Source: Candidatus Tectimicrobiota bacterium (GTDB lineage Bacteria; JACPUC01). From it: DNA of 64,000 nt. The DNA lies in the NCBI GenBank assembly GCA_016192455.1, contig JACPUC010000009.1, positions 66,886 to 130,885 on the forward strand, read 5' to 3'. The first letter of the stretch is position 1; each line of letters begins with the position of its first letter. The notes under the pieces are model-generated. The model saw nothing but the letters and a program-made list of their open reading frames with translations. It was not told where the DNA came from and searched no databases. Made by a program: the position numbers and the translations under genes. This document shows, in pieces, positions 30,993 through 39,906 of the stretch.

Positions 30993-32543
30993 TCAGAGCG
31001 GCATGTTGCCGTGCTTCTTCGGCGGGTTCTGGTCGCGCTTGTTCTGCGTCACCTCCAGCGCCTGAATGAGGCGGTGGCGCGTCTCCTTCGGCTCGATGAT
31101 CTCGTCGATGTAGCCGAGCTCGGCGGCCACGAAGGGGTTGGCGAAGGCGGTGCGGAACTCCTCGACCTTGCGGTTCTTGAAGGCCACGCGGTCAGCCGCC
31201 TTGGCGAGCTCGCCGCGGAAGATGATGTCCACCGCCCCGTCCGGCCCCATGACCGCGATCTCGGCCGTGGGGTAGGCGAAGTTCACGTCGCCGCGAATGT
31301 GCTTGCTGCTCATCACGCAGTAGGCGCCGCCATACGCCTTGCGGGTAATCACCGTGATCTTCGGCACGGTGGCTTCGCAGAAGGCGTAGAGAAGCTTCGC
31401 CCCGTGCGTGATGATGCCGCCATGCTCCTGCGCCACGCCCGGCAGGAAGCCGGGCACATCCTCGAAGGTGATGAGCGGGATATTGAAACAGTCGCAGAAG
31501 CGCACGAAGCGCGCGCCCTTGATGGAGCAGTTGATGTCGAGACAGCCGGCGAGCGCCGCGGGTTGGTTCGCCACCACCCCAACCGTGCGGCCGTTGAGGC
31601 GACCGAACCCCACTACGAGGTTTTGGGCGAAGTGCGGGTGCACCTCGAAGAAGAAGTGCTCGTCCAGCACCGTCTCGATGAGACCCTTGATGTCGTACGG
31701 CTTGTTCGGGTTCTCGGGCACCAGCGTCTGCAGCGCCTCGTCAACGCGCTGGGGGTCATCCCGCGTGGCGACGAACGGCGGGTCCTCCATGTTGTTCTGC
31801 GGCAGGAAGCTCAGCAGGGTGCGCATCATCAGGAGGCAATCCTCGTCATCCTCGCAGGCGAAGTGCGCCACGCCGCTCTTCATGTTGTGGGCCATGGCGC
31901 CGCCGAGCTCTTCCTTCGTCACCTCTTCGTGCGTCACGGTGCGAATGACGTCCGGCCCGGTCACGAACATGTTGCTCGTCCCCTTCACCATGAAGGTGAA
32001 GTCGGTCAGCGCCGGCGAGTAGACCGCTCCCCCCGCGCACGGCCCCATGATGGCGCTGAGCTGCGGCACCACCCCCGAGGCCAGGGTGTTCAAGAGGAAG
32101 ATGTCGGCATAGCCGCCCAGGCTCACTACGCCTTCCTGGATGCGGGCGCCGCCGGAGTCGTTCAGGCCCACCATTGGACAGCCCATCTTCAGCGCCAGCT
32201 TCATCACCTTGCAGATTTTCTCCGCATAGGCGCCGCTGAGCGATCCCCCGAACACCGTGAAGTCCTGGGCGAAGACGAAGACCTGGCGGCCGTTCACCTT
32301 GCCGTAGCCCGTCACCACGCCGTCGCCCGGGATCTTCGTCTTCTCCATGCCGAAGGAGATGCAGCGGTGCGTCACGAACTTGTCCATCTCGACGAAGGTG
32401 CCTCGGTCGAGGAACTTGTCCAGCCGCTCCCGGGCGGTGAGCTTGCCGGCTTCGTGCTGGCGCAGAATGCGCTCCGCGCCACCCCCGAGCTCCGCTGCCT
32501 GCGAAACTTCCCGCAACTTCCGCAGTCGTTCTTCAATGGTCAT
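30993..32543 (-). CDS. Acyl-CoA carboxylase, carboxyltransferase (beta) subunit
   Basis: This 516-aa carboxyltransferase resembles propionyl-CoA/methylmalonyl-CoA enzymes, which transfer CO2 between carboxybiotin and an acyl-CoA. Seen are [19 protein letters not shown], the [16 protein letters not shown] oxyanion region, [61 protein letters not shown] and a C-terminal [16 protein letters not shown]. Both crotonase-like halves are complete. Biotin carboxylase and biotin carrier genes are not in the window. An enoyl-CoA hydratase gene lies 191 bp upstream on the same strand, which fits acyl-CoA metabolism. Whether it works on propionyl-CoA, another acyl-CoA, or as a decarboxylase subunit is open. 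Confidence 0.93.
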   Translation of the reverse strand: MTIEERLRKLREVSQAAELGGGAERILRQHEAGKLTARERLDKFLDRGTFVEMDKFVTHRCISFGMEKTKIPGDGVVTGYGKVNGRQVFVFAQDFTVFGGSLSGAYAEKICKVMKLALKMGCPMVGLNDSGGARIQEGVVSLGGYADIFLLNTLASGVVPQLSAIMGPCAGGAVYSPALTDFTFMVKGTSNMFVTGPDVIRTVTHEEVTKEELGGAMAHNMKSGVAHFACEDDEDCLLMMRTLLSFLPQNNMEDPPFVATRDDPQRVDEALQTLVPENPNKPYDIKGLIETVLDEHFFFEVHPHFAQNLVVGFGRLNGRTVGVVANQPAALAGCLDINCSIKGARFVRFCDCFNIPLITFEDVPGFLPGVAQEHGGIITHGAKLLYAFCEATVPKITVITRKAYGGAYCVMSSKHIRGDVNFAYPTAEIAVMGPDGAVDIIFRGELAKAADRVAFKNRKVEEFRTAFANPFVAAELGYIDEIIEPKETRHRLIQALEVTQNKRDQNPPKKHGNMPL

Positions 32544-32734
32544 GACCCACCGTTCCCACGCAGCGATCCCAAGCGCGCACCAATCACGCCGGGCGCGAAG
32601 GCGAGCGCGAGCTCTCCCCTGCCCGCCTCGACCGCGCACCGCAGCCGGCAACGTTCCCCGCGGGACGCAACGCCCGAGGACGGCGAGCGCCCGCTGCCCA
32701 GGCCGCGCGCCCCTCCCCGGCGCTGTCGCGGTCT

Positions 32735-33517
32735 CTACTTGCCGGTGAACTTCGGCGTGCGCTTCTCCAGGAAGGCCCGCGTCCCTTCCGTCTTGTCCTC
32801 CGAGGCCAAGATGACGCCCATCATCGTCGCCTCGTAGCTGATGCCTTCCTGCAGCGGCATGTTCATGCCGCGGTTGATGGCCTCGATGCAGTAGCGCACG
32901 GCAAGCGGCCCCCGGCTGATGATCGTCCGCGCCATCTTTTGGGCGGCCGGCAGCAGCTCCTGCGGCTCGTAGACGTGGTTGATGACCCCCAAGGCCATCC
33001 CCTCCTCGGCGCTGATCATGTCGCCCACCAGGATGAGCTCCATGGCCCATCCCTTGCCGGCCAGGCGTGGCAAGCGTTGCGTGCCGCCGAATCCCGGCAT
33101 GAGCCCCAGCTTCACCTCCGGTTGGCCCAGTTTCGCGGTCTTCGACGCCAGCCGGATGTGGCAGGCCATGGCCATCTCCATGCCGCCACCCAGGCAGAAG
33201 CCGCTGATCGCCGCGATCACGGGCTTGCGCATCGACTCCATGTAGTTGAGGACCGATTGCCCGAAAACGATGGCGTCGCGGCCCGAGACGGGGGTCTTCA
33301 GGGTCAGCTCGCTGATGTCGGCCCCGGAGATGAAGGAGCGGTCGCCCGCGCCGGTGAAGATGACCGCGCCGATGGCGTCGTCCTCGTTCGCGTCGCGGAA
33401 GGCGTGGTCGAGCTCGCGCATCGTGAGGTCATTGAGGGCGTTGAGCACCTTCGGACGATTGACCGTGATAGTGGCGATGCCCTCCTTCTTCTCCAGGATG
33501 ATGTTCTCATAAGCCAT
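32735..33517 (-). CDS. Enoyl-CoA hydratase/isomerase (crotonase family)
   Basis: This 260-aa crotonase hydrates 2-enoyl-CoA in beta-oxidation or related acyl-CoA pathways. It begins [20 protein letters not shown]. It has the oxyanion-hole segment [11 protein letters not shown], the [18 protein letters not shown] block with the second NH donor, and the two catalytic glutamates in [33 protein letters not shown] precedes ATG 33517. It is likely co-transcribed with the carboxyltransferase gene downstream. Substrate chain length cannot be judged. Confidence 0.95.
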   Translation of the reverse strand: MAYENIILEKKEGIATITVNRPKVLNALNDLTMRELDHAFRDANEDDAIGAVIFTGAGDRSFISGADISELTLKTPVSGRDAIVFGQSVLNYMESMRKPVIAAISGFCLGGGMEMAMACHIRLASKTAKLGQPEVKLGLMPGFGGTQRLPRLAGKGWAMELILVGDMISAEEGMALGVINHVYEPQELLPAAQKMARTIISRGPLAVRYCIEAINRGMNMPLQEGISYEATMMGVILASEDKTEGTRAFLEKRTPKFTGK

Positions 33518-33981
33518 GAGTTTCTCCTCTTCGTCGCTGACCCTTCCCACGCGAGGCATCCAAGCGCCGCGGCTGCGGTGAATGGTTGTTCCATCTCAGG
33601 AGATGACGCATCCTCGCGGCGCGTGCCGGCTCGCTCCCCGCCCGCGGCCGGGCAGCCTTCCAACGTCGGCGCGTCGCGGGCGTGCCGGCGGACCCACCCC
33701 CGGACGGCATGGAGTTCTACCATATCCAGGCGGCCTGGTCGAGGCACCCCTGCGGCGGCGCGGCTGGAGATTGGTGCGGGTCTCGCCGCGCAGCACCCCT
33801 CAGCGGCTCGGCGAGATTATAGGACAGACTGTTCCTTTCCCGCCAGGGATCAGCCCCCAGTGGCAGGCTGACGGCTTGCTTCGAAGTTTCGGCGGGGTAT
33901 AATTGATCCTCTGTCTCATTCTCATCACGCCTGCTGCGGCGCCGTTTCCCAGGAAAGGAACAGGAAAGGAAGAGGAAGACC
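33518..33981. other. Divergent intergenic region between hydratase and cytochrome c genes
   Basis: No gene is supported in this 464-bp region. It contains two oppositely oriented TATAAT -10 elements, at 33821-33816 on the minus strand and 33898-33903 on the plus strand. The sequence AGGACAG-A-CTGTTCCT next to the minus-strand element is an imperfect dyad of the kind a repressor could bind. Confidence 0.45.
33876..33903 (+). promoter_or_regulatory. Promoter of the small cytochrome c gene
   Basis: A perfect -10 TATAAT (33898-33903) has TTGCTT (33876-33881) 16 bp upstream. It lies about 80 bp before the start codon at 33982, on the correct strand and in a suitable place. Confidence 0.55.
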
Positions 33982-34407
33982 ATGACGAGCCCAGGCAGAC
34001 AGGGGAAAAGGCGCCTACGGCTGCTCCTTGCCCTGCTGCTGGGAAGCTCCGTCGCGGCAGCCTTCCTCCGGATGGCGGCGCCCGGCATGGCGCAGGCGCG
34101 GAAGGGCGATCCCGCCAAGGGAAAGGCGCACTACCAGGCGCTCTGCGCGGCCTGCCACGGAACCACCGGCAGGGGCGATGGCCCGGCGGCGGCGGCTCTC
34201 GACCCGAAGCCGCGCAACCATGCCGACGGCGCGACCATGAACAAGCTGAGCGACGAGCACCTCGTCACGGTCATCAAGAACGGCGGGGCGGCCGTCGGCA
34301 AGTCCCCCCTCATGCCTCCTTGGCGCGACAGCCTGAGTGACACGCAGGTCCGCGATGTCATCGCCTACCTGCGCGCCCTGGCGGTCCCTCATTTCAAGGA
34401 AAAGTGA
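33982..34407 (+). CDS. Small periplasmic cytochrome c (class I)
   Basis: This 141-aa protein has an N-terminal signal peptide or anchor (RRLRLLLALLLGSSVAAAF) and a single haem motif CAACH in YQALCAACHGTTGRGDGPAA. A candidate Met ligand lies in SPLMPPWRDSLSD and the C-terminal helix in DTQVRDVIAYLRAL. It is a mobile or tethered periplasmic electron carrier. AAAGGAAGAGGAAGACC precedes the ATG, and a perfect TATAAT lies 80 bp upstream. No oxidase or reductase genes are adjacent. The membrane dihaem cytochrome at 9.8-10.8 kb is the only other c-type cytochrome in view. Confidence 0.93.
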   Translation: MTSPGRQGKRRLRLLLALLLGSSVAAAFLRMAAPGMAQARKGDPAKGKAHYQALCAACHGTTGRGDGPAAAALDPKPRNHADGATMNKLSDEHLVTVIKNGGAAVGKSPLMPPWRDSLSDTQVRDVIAYLRALAVPHFKEK

Positions 34408-34497
34408 TCGCTCCCCTCACATCTTCGCTGTACCGGCGGCCTGTCCAGGCGGGCCACCCCGGTCCCAGGCTCGCCGCCCTCCCGCTTCTTCAGGCCA

Positions 34498-34521
34498 GGG
34501 CGCACCTCGTTTGCGCGAGCT
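34498..34521 (-). repeat. Possible truncated copy of the interspersed modular repeat
   Basis: GGGCGCACCTCGTTTGCGCG followed by AGCT closely matches the middle of copy B. The second hairpin arm and both outer modules are missing, so this is at best a remnant. Confidence 0.3.
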
Positions 34522-34545
34522 CCGAACACCCCCCGCGGAGTCGCT

Positions 34546-35658
34546 TCAACCTGCCTCCGGCAGGCGGCTCAGAAGCCACTCCTCAAAGGTCGGCTGGCCC
34601 GGCTCGAAGCGCATCTCCATGCGCAGGACCAGGATCGGCGCGCCGGGCGACCGCAGCCCCTCGATCTTCACCGCGTCCTTCTCGGTGGTGAGGAGGAACT
34701 CCCCCCGCCGCTGCCGCAGGTGGCGCGTCAGCAAAGCGAGGTCGGCGGCGCCATAGGCGTGATGGTCGGGGTAGGCCCGCAAGCCGAGACAGCTTCCCGG
34801 CAAGCGCGCCAGGCTGGCGCGGAACCGCGCGGGACGAGCCAGGCCGCAAAAGGCGACGTAGGACGCGCCCGTGAGGTGGGCGAGGGGATGTCGTGCGCCG
34901 CTCGCCAGCTCGAGGAGATCACGCGCCTCGTAGCGCGCCACGAAGAGCGGCAGGTCCGGGCGCTCGGCCCCCAGAAGGCGACGCGCCGCCTCGCTCGATT
35001 CATCGGCAAGGGCGGTGATGAGCACGCCGTCAGCCCGCCGCAGGGCGGCGAGCGGCTCGCGCAGGGGACCGCGCGGCAGCAGGCAGCCGTTGCCGAGGGG
35101 GGCGTCGGCGCTGACGAGGAGGAGGTTGACGTCCCGATGGAGCTGCTGGTGCTGGTAGCCATCGTCAAGCACCAACACGTCCGGCTGGTAGCGGCGGAGC
35201 GCGTACCTGCCGACGACCGCGCGCCGCGCCCCAACCAGGACGGGCACGCCGGCGAGCTGCCGCGCCAGCATGAAGGCCTCATCCCCCGCCAGTTCGGGGG
35301 TTGAGAGGAGGGCGGCGCCATTCGACACCTCGTGCACCGCCTGGCGCGCCCGGCCGCGATAACCGCGGCTGATGACGACGACGCGGCGGCCGCGCGCCTG
35401 CAGCAGGGCGGCGATGGCGCCCGTCATGGGCGTCTTGCCGGTTCCCCCCACGGTGAGGTTGCCGACGCTGACGACCCGGCAGGGAAGCCGCGCCACCGGA
35501 CGCAGCCCGCTGCGGAAGCCCGCCTGCCGCAGCCGCCAGCCGAGGCGGTACAGCCCCGCGGCGCAGCGCAGCGCCTTGGCAACCACCCAGCGCCGGCCGC
35601 GGAAGGCTCCATCGCCGGCGCTTGCCCAGTAGTCTTCCAACCAGTTCGATCCTACCAC
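34546..35658 (-). CDS. lpxK: Tetraacyldisaccharide 4'-kinase (lipid A biosynthesis)
   Basis: LpxK phosphorylates the 4' position of the lipid A disaccharide at the inner membrane. The 370-aa protein has an N-terminal hydrophobic or amphipathic region and the P-loop VGNLTVGGTGKTP. ISRGYRGRA, the conserved GDEAFMLAR, the VLDDGYQHQQLHRDVNLLLV block, and FCGLARPARFRASL follow. It is the last gene of the minus-strand envelope cluster, 58 bp after waaA. The end faces the small cytochrome c gene. Confidence 0.95.
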   Translation of the reverse strand: MVGSNWLEDYWASAGDGAFRGRRWVVAKALRCAAGLYRLGWRLRQAGFRSGLRPVARLPCRVVSVGNLTVGGTGKTPMTGAIAALLQARGRRVVVISRGYRGRARQAVHEVSNGAALLSTPELAGDEAFMLARQLAGVPVLVGARRAVVGRYALRRYQPDVLVLDDGYQHQQLHRDVNLLLVSADAPLGNGCLLPRGPLREPLAALRRADGVLITALADESSEAARRLLGAERPDLPLFVARYEARDLLELASGARHPLAHLTGASYVAFCGLARPARFRASLARLPGSCLGLRAYPDHHAYGAADLALLTRHLRQRRGEFLLTTEKDAVKIEGLRSPGAPILVLRMEMRFEPGQPTFEEWLLSRLPEAG

Positions 35659-35716
35659 GGCGTTGCGTCACCCGAGCAGACTGGAACAGCTCCGCCGGCG
35701 GGGAGTGGCGGCGGCG

Positions 35717-37009
35717 TCAGGCGCTGGCCGCGCGCCCTCCCGGCCCCTCGAGGAGGGCGGCGATGATCTCGAGGTGGCGCTCCACCGCGCCCTGATTCTC
35801 CGCGATGATCTGCCGCGCGCGGGAACCCATGGCGCTGCGCCGCGGCGGATCGTCCAGGAGGAGGGTCCAGGCGGCCGCTAGTTCCGCCGCGTCAGCCACG
35901 CGCCAAGCGGCCTCGCCGCGCCGCAAGCGCTCGCAGATGGCGGCGAAGTTGAAGGTGTGCGGCCCGCACAGGATGCCCACCCCGCAGGCCGCCGCCTCGA
36001 GGGGGTTCTGCCCGCCGTGCGGCACGAGGCTGCCGCCGATGTACGCGAGATCGGCCATAGCGTAGAGCTCCTTCAGCTCCCCCATCGTCTCGAGGAGGAG
36101 CACCGGCGCCTCGCCGAGCTCGCCGCGCCGGCGCACGGCGAACCCTCGCGCGCGCGCCAGCTCCGCCACCTCGGCGGCGCGCTCCACATGGCGCGGCGCC
36201 AGGAGGAGGCACGCCGCGGGGTGGGCCCGGCGGACGCGGGCGAAGGCCTCGAGGAGCTGCTCCTCCTCGCCCGGGTGCGTGCTTCCCGCAAGGAGGAGCG
36301 GCGTCGCCTCCGCCAGGCCCCAGGCGGCCCGCAGCGCCTGCCGGCGCGCCGGCGCGGCGTCGGCGGAGGCCTCGAACTTCATGTTCCCCGCCATGCGGCA
36401 GCGCTCCGCCGGCGCGCCCAGGGCGACGATGCGCGCCAGGTCCTCGGGGCTCTGCATGGCGCAGGCGCTGAGGCGCCGCACCATGCGGCGCACGAACCAG
36501 CCGCAGCGCCGGTAGCGTGCGAAGGAGCGGGGCGACAGCCGGCCGTTCGCCAGCATCACCGGAACCCCCTCGGCGCGGCAGACGCGCAGGAAGTTCGGCC
36601 ACAGCTCGGTTTCGGTCAGGACCACGAGCTGCGGCCGCAGGGCGGCGAGGTGCCGGCGGATACAGCGCACGAAATCGAAAGGGAAGTAGATGAGCGCATC
36701 GAGGTCCGTGGCTTCCCGCGCCGCCACCTGCTGCCCCGCCTCGGTCACCGTCGAGAGCACGAGGCGCGCCTCGGCGTAGCGCGCCCGCGCGGCGCGCAGC
36801 AGCGGCAGCACGGCGCGCACCTCCCCCACCGACACGGCATGGAACCAGATGCAGCGAGCCCGGCGCCGCGGCGGCGCGCCCGGCAGGCCAAAACCAGGGC
36901 GCTGCCGCCAGCCGGCGCGGTAGCGGCTCGTCGTGGCGCTGCGCACCGCGAAGTAGGGGAGGGCGACCGCCGCGCAGCCCCACAGCACCGCCGAGTAGAG
37001 TCGATCCAT
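35717..37009 (-). CDS. waaA: 3-deoxy-D-manno-octulosonic acid (Kdo) transferase
   Basis: WaaA (KdtA) adds Kdo to lipid IVA. The 430-aa GT-B glycosyltransferase starts at an N-terminal membrane anchor (MDRLYSAVLWGCAAVALPYF). It has WFHAVSVGEVRAVLPLLRA, LVVLTETELWPNFLR, VMLANGRLSPRSFARYR, GNMKFEA, LLLAGSTHPGEEEQL, and YIGGSLVPHGGQNPLEAAACG in the donor-binding half. ATG 37009 is chosen since GAGCGGATGCCT precedes it; ATG 37015 is possible. It starts 10 bp after the upstream acyltransferase-like gene. msbA, often next to waaA, is absent. Confidence 0.95.
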   Translation of the reverse strand: MDRLYSAVLWGCAAVALPYFAVRSATTSRYRAGWRQRPGFGLPGAPPRRRARCIWFHAVSVGEVRAVLPLLRAARARYAEARLVLSTVTEAGQQVAAREATDLDALIYFPFDFVRCIRRHLAALRPQLVVLTETELWPNFLRVCRAEGVPVMLANGRLSPRSFARYRRCGWFVRRMVRRLSACAMQSPEDLARIVALGAPAERCRMAGNMKFEASADAAPARRQALRAAWGLAEATPLLLAGSTHPGEEEQLLEAFARVRRAHPAACLLLAPRHVERAAEVAELARARGFAVRRRGELGEAPVLLLETMGELKELYAMADLAYIGGSLVPHGGQNPLEAAACGVGILCGPHTFNFAAICERLRRGEAAWRVADAAELAAAWTLLLDDPPRRSAMGSRARQIIAENQGAVERHLEIIAALLEGPGGRAASA

Positions 37010-37019
37010 AGGCATCCGC

Positions 37020-37700
37020 TCAGCGAGGGAACCAGCTCTCGGCCTGCCGGGTGATGGCATTGAGCGCCTGCTCAACGTCGCGGCATGCCTTTTCGAGGTC
37101 CGCGGCGTCGAGGTCGGGCGGAACGCTGATAGGATCGCCGTACACCACGACGATCCTGCTGAACGGCAGGGGCAAGAGGAAGCGGTCCCAGCTCGGCAGG
37201 CGCAGGGCCCGCGACGCCGCGTAGGTCATCGGCAGGAGCGGCTTGGCGGCGCGGGCGGCAAGGTAGATGCACCCCGGCTGCACCCGGCAGGCAGGGCCGC
37301 GCGGACCGTCCGGCGACACCGAGACGGGCCGTCCGCGCGCCAGGATTTCCAGGCTGGCCCGCAGCGCCGAGGCCGCGCCGTGCGACGTCGAGCCCCGCAC
37401 CGTGACGATGCCCAAGTGCCGCAAGGTGCGGCTGATCAGTTCGCCGTCGCGGCTGCGGCTGACGATGACCGTCTGGCCCCGCCAGCGATAGAGGTAGGCG
37501 AGGTAGAGGATGCGGCTGTGCCAGAAGATCTGCACCATGCCCCGCTCACGGCGCGGGCGCCGGTCGGCGCGACCGTGGTTCACAAGGGTGAGCCGCAGGG
37601 TCTTGCAGAGCAGCCAGATCGTCAAGGCGCCAAGCCCGGTAAGGAGGCGGGAACTCAGGAGCCGATCCTGGAAGCCGCGCCTCTTGAACCTCGCCCTCAT
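37020..37700 (-). CDS. DUF374 lysophospholipid acyltransferase-like protein
   Basis: This 226-aa protein resembles the DUF374/LPLAT family often found in LPS clusters. Seen are an N-terminal hydrophobic segment (LLTGLGALTIWLLC), the acceptor block QIFWHSRILYLAYLY, SRSRDGELISRTLRHLG, RGSTSHGAASAL, and SVSPDGPRGPACRVQPG (the PDGPRGP motif). The classic HX4D motif appears as HSRILY, without the Asp, as is usual in this subfamily. Its exact reaction is not established; acylation of lipid A or a related lipid is the usual suggestion. It lies 21 bp after lpxB and 10 bp before waaA, so it is part of the operon. Confidence 0.88.
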   Translation of the reverse strand: MRARFKRRGFQDRLLSSRLLTGLGALTIWLLCKTLRLTLVNHGRADRRPRRERGMVQIFWHSRILYLAYLYRWRGQTVIVSRSRDGELISRTLRHLGIVTVRGSTSHGAASALRASLEILARGRPVSVSPDGPRGPACRVQPGCIYLAARAAKPLLPMTYAASRALRLPSWDRFLLPLPFSRIVVVYGDPISVPPDLDAADLEKACRDVEQALNAITRQAESWFPR

Positions 37701-37721
37701 GGCTCCTCCCCGGCGACGCGC

Positions 37722-38942
37722 TCAGCGGGCGGCGGTGGGCCGAGTGGCGGCGCCTTCCAGGAAGGCCAGGAATGCCTGCGCGGCGCGCCCCGCGGCCCCG
37801 GGCCCGCCCAGCCTCGCGGCCATGGCGGCGAGCCGGCGCCGCTGCTCCAGCGCCGCCGGGCTCCCCGGCAGCAAGGCGCCGACGGCTGCGGCGAGTCGCG
37901 GCGCCGTGCAGGCGTGCTGGACCAATTCGGGAACGATCCCTTCCCCCGCAATAAGATTGACGAGGCCGATCCACCTCACCCGCACGAGGCGGCGCGCCAG
38001 CCAGTAGGTGCTGGGACGCACCCTGTAGGCAATGACCATCGGCGTCCCCAGGATGCCGGCCTCCAGGGTGGCGGTTCCCGACGCCACGAGGAGGACATCG
38101 CAGGCGCGGAAGACTTCCGGCGTGCGGCCAAGCTCGAGCTGCACCGGCAGGCGATGCCGACTGATCAACCTCTGCGCCAGCGGGCGCAGCTCTCCGCCCG
38201 CCAGCGGCAGCAGGAAGCGCAGCTCGGGATGGCGGGCCGCGAGGAGGGCGGCGGCCTCGAGGAAGCGAGGCAGCAGGGTCGTCACCTCCTGGGCTCTGCT
38301 GCCGGGGGCCAGCCCGATTACCGTCGCGGCCGCCGGCACCCCGAGTTGCCGCCGCGCCACTTCGCGGGGCGGGGTGTGGCGCAAGGCATCAAGGGTCGGA
38401 TGGCCAACGAACGTGGCGTGCATGCCGGCGGCCTCGAAGGACGGCGGCTCGAAGGGGAGGATGACGAGCACCTCATCCACGCAGCGGGTCATGCGCCGTA
38501 GTCGCTGCGGACGCCAGGCCCAGACCTGCGGCGCGATGTAGTAGACCACCGGCACGCCACAGCCGCGCAAGCGCTCGGCGAGCCGGAGATTGAAGCCGGG
38601 GTAGTCGATGAGGACGGCCGCCTCGACGGAGCCCCGGCGCGCGGCGCGCAGCACGGCGCGGAACGTGCGCCAGAGGAGCGGCAGCTTGCCAAGCCCCTCG
38701 CGCAGGCCGATGACGGCGAGGGCGGTAGCGTCCCAGCGCGTCTCGACCCCTGCGGCGCGCATGTTGGGACCGCCGACCCCGAAGAACCGCACCTGCGGCG
38801 CGCGCGCCAGCACGGCGCGGACGAAGTCGGCGCCATGCTGATCGCCGGAGCGCTCGCCGGCCACGATGAGAATGCGCGGCGCGACGCGTCCCCCCTCGCG
38901 CCGCCTGCCGGTGCGGTCCGCCGCGGCGCCGCGCGGGGCCAT
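37722..38942 (-). CDS. lpxB: Lipid A disaccharide synthase
   Basis: LpxB condenses UDP-2,3-diacylglucosamine with lipid X. The 406-aa GT19 enzyme has ILIVAGERSGDQHGADFV, FFGVGGPNMRAAG, VLIDYPGFNLRLAERLR, PVVYYIAPQVWAWRPQRL, ILPFEPPSFEAAGMHATFVGHP, GLAPGSRAQEV, and VLLVASGTATLEAGILGTPMV. ATG 38942 lies one nucleotide after the lpxI stop codon, which supports the start; it gives a 20-residue unconserved lead before the core. Length is otherwise as expected. Confidence 0.97.
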   Translation of the reverse strand: MAPRGAAADRTGRRREGGRVAPRILIVAGERSGDQHGADFVRAVLARAPQVRFFGVGGPNMRAAGVETRWDATALAVIGLREGLGKLPLLWRTFRAVLRAARRGSVEAAVLIDYPGFNLRLAERLRGCGVPVVYYIAPQVWAWRPQRLRRMTRCVDEVLVILPFEPPSFEAAGMHATFVGHPTLDALRHTPPREVARRQLGVPAAATVIGLAPGSRAQEVTTLLPRFLEAAALLAARHPELRFLLPLAGGELRPLAQRLISRHRLPVQLELGRTPEVFRACDVLLVASGTATLEAGILGTPMVIAYRVRPSTYWLARRLVRVRWIGLVNLIAGEGIVPELVQHACTAPRLAAAVGALLPGSPAALEQRRRLAAMAARLGGPGAAGRAAQAFLAFLEGAATRPTAAR

Positions 38943-38943
38943 G

Positions 38944-39801
38944 CTAGGCAACCCCCACGACGCTGATGCCGGCACGATCGGCTGCTCCCAGCATCTCCCG
39001 GCGCTGCAGGAGGAGCGTGCGCTGCGCCTCCACGGCGAGGACGCGGCCGCCCGCCTCCTTGAGGTTCTCGACGGTCTGCAGGCCGACGGCCGGGACATCG
39101 AAGCGATAGTCCTGGGCGCTGCGGCTCACCTTGACGACGACGCCTCCCCGGCGGGCCAGGGCGCAGCCGCGCCGCACCGCCTCGTCGGTGCCCTCCACCG
39201 CCTCCAGAGAAAGGATCGTGGTATTCTTCACGACGACGGTCTGCCCCACCTCGAGGTCCGCCAGTCGCCGGGCGATGGCGAGGCCGGCTTCGATATCCTG
39301 CCACTCGCGCGGCGTGGGCCGACGCCGGCCGAGGCAGCCGGCCGGCGCCAGATACGGCCCCAGGAAGGGGAGCTGGGAGAGGACCTCGAACCCCTCCTGC
39401 TGCAGCTCGTCGATGATGAGCCGCAACAGCGCGCCGTCGTCATGCTGCCGGGCTCGCCGCAACAGCCGCAGGGCGCGGCGATCAAAACGGGGATTCTCGA
39501 AGAGGAGGCGTTTGCGCACCTTGCCGGCCAGGACGAGCTGGCGCACCTGGCTGTGCTGGAGGCTGGCGATGATCTTCTGCGCCTGGCCGACGCCGCAGGT
39601 AACGAGGCTGTCGCTGAGGGGGTCGAGGAGGCGCGCGGCGGTTTTCGAGAGGCTCACCGTCACCACGCGGCGGCCCTGCCTCCTGGCCTCGCCGGCGATG
39701 AGGCCGGGCGCCTCGCCGTCGCCGGCGATCAAGCCGAGCGCCTCGGGAGCGGCGGCGGCAGCCGACGGCGTGGCGGTGGAGGAAGGGGCGGATGATGGCA
39801 T
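38944..39801 (-). CDS. lpxI: UDP-2,3-diacylglucosamine pyrophosphatase LpxI
   Basis: LpxI cleaves UDP-2,3-diacyl-GlcN to lipid X and UMP and replaces LpxH in many non-enteric lineages. The 285-aa protein has the DUF1009-type N-terminal domain and C-terminal VGQTVVVKNTTILSLEAVEGTDEAV, LARRGGVVVKVSRSAQDYRFDVPAVGLQTV. The family's GLIAGxG start appears twice in a row (EALGLIAGDGEAPGLIAGEA). About 20 Ala/Ser-rich residues precede it. ATG 39801 is chosen as the nearest to the domain; there is no strong ribosome-binding site. It is followed one base later by lpxB. Confidence 0.95.
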   Translation of the reverse strand: MPSSAPSSTATPSAAAAAPEALGLIAGDGEAPGLIAGEARRQGRRVVTVSLSKTAARLLDPLSDSLVTCGVGQAQKIIASLQHSQVRQLVLAGKVRKRLLFENPRFDRRALRLLRRARQHDDGALLRLIIDELQQEGFEVLSQLPFLGPYLAPAGCLGRRRPTPREWQDIEAGLAIARRLADLEVGQTVVVKNTTILSLEAVEGTDEAVRRGCALARRGGVVVKVSRSAQDYRFDVPAVGLQTVENLKEAGGRVLAVEAQRTLLLQRREMLGAADRAGISVVGVA

Positions 39802-39906
39802 GGCGAGTGTGAGAGGGGATCGGGCAGCCCAGACGGCGCGGCGCCTCGGGAGCGCACGACGGGGGAAAGACGCCCCCACCACTGAGGCTGGCGTCGTCGC
39901 CCTCCC

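Noticed and set aside
34498-34545. Sixth full copy of the modular repeat
   Set aside because: Only the central 24 nt match copy B; the outer modules and second hairpin arm are missing, so it is listed only as a weak remnant.
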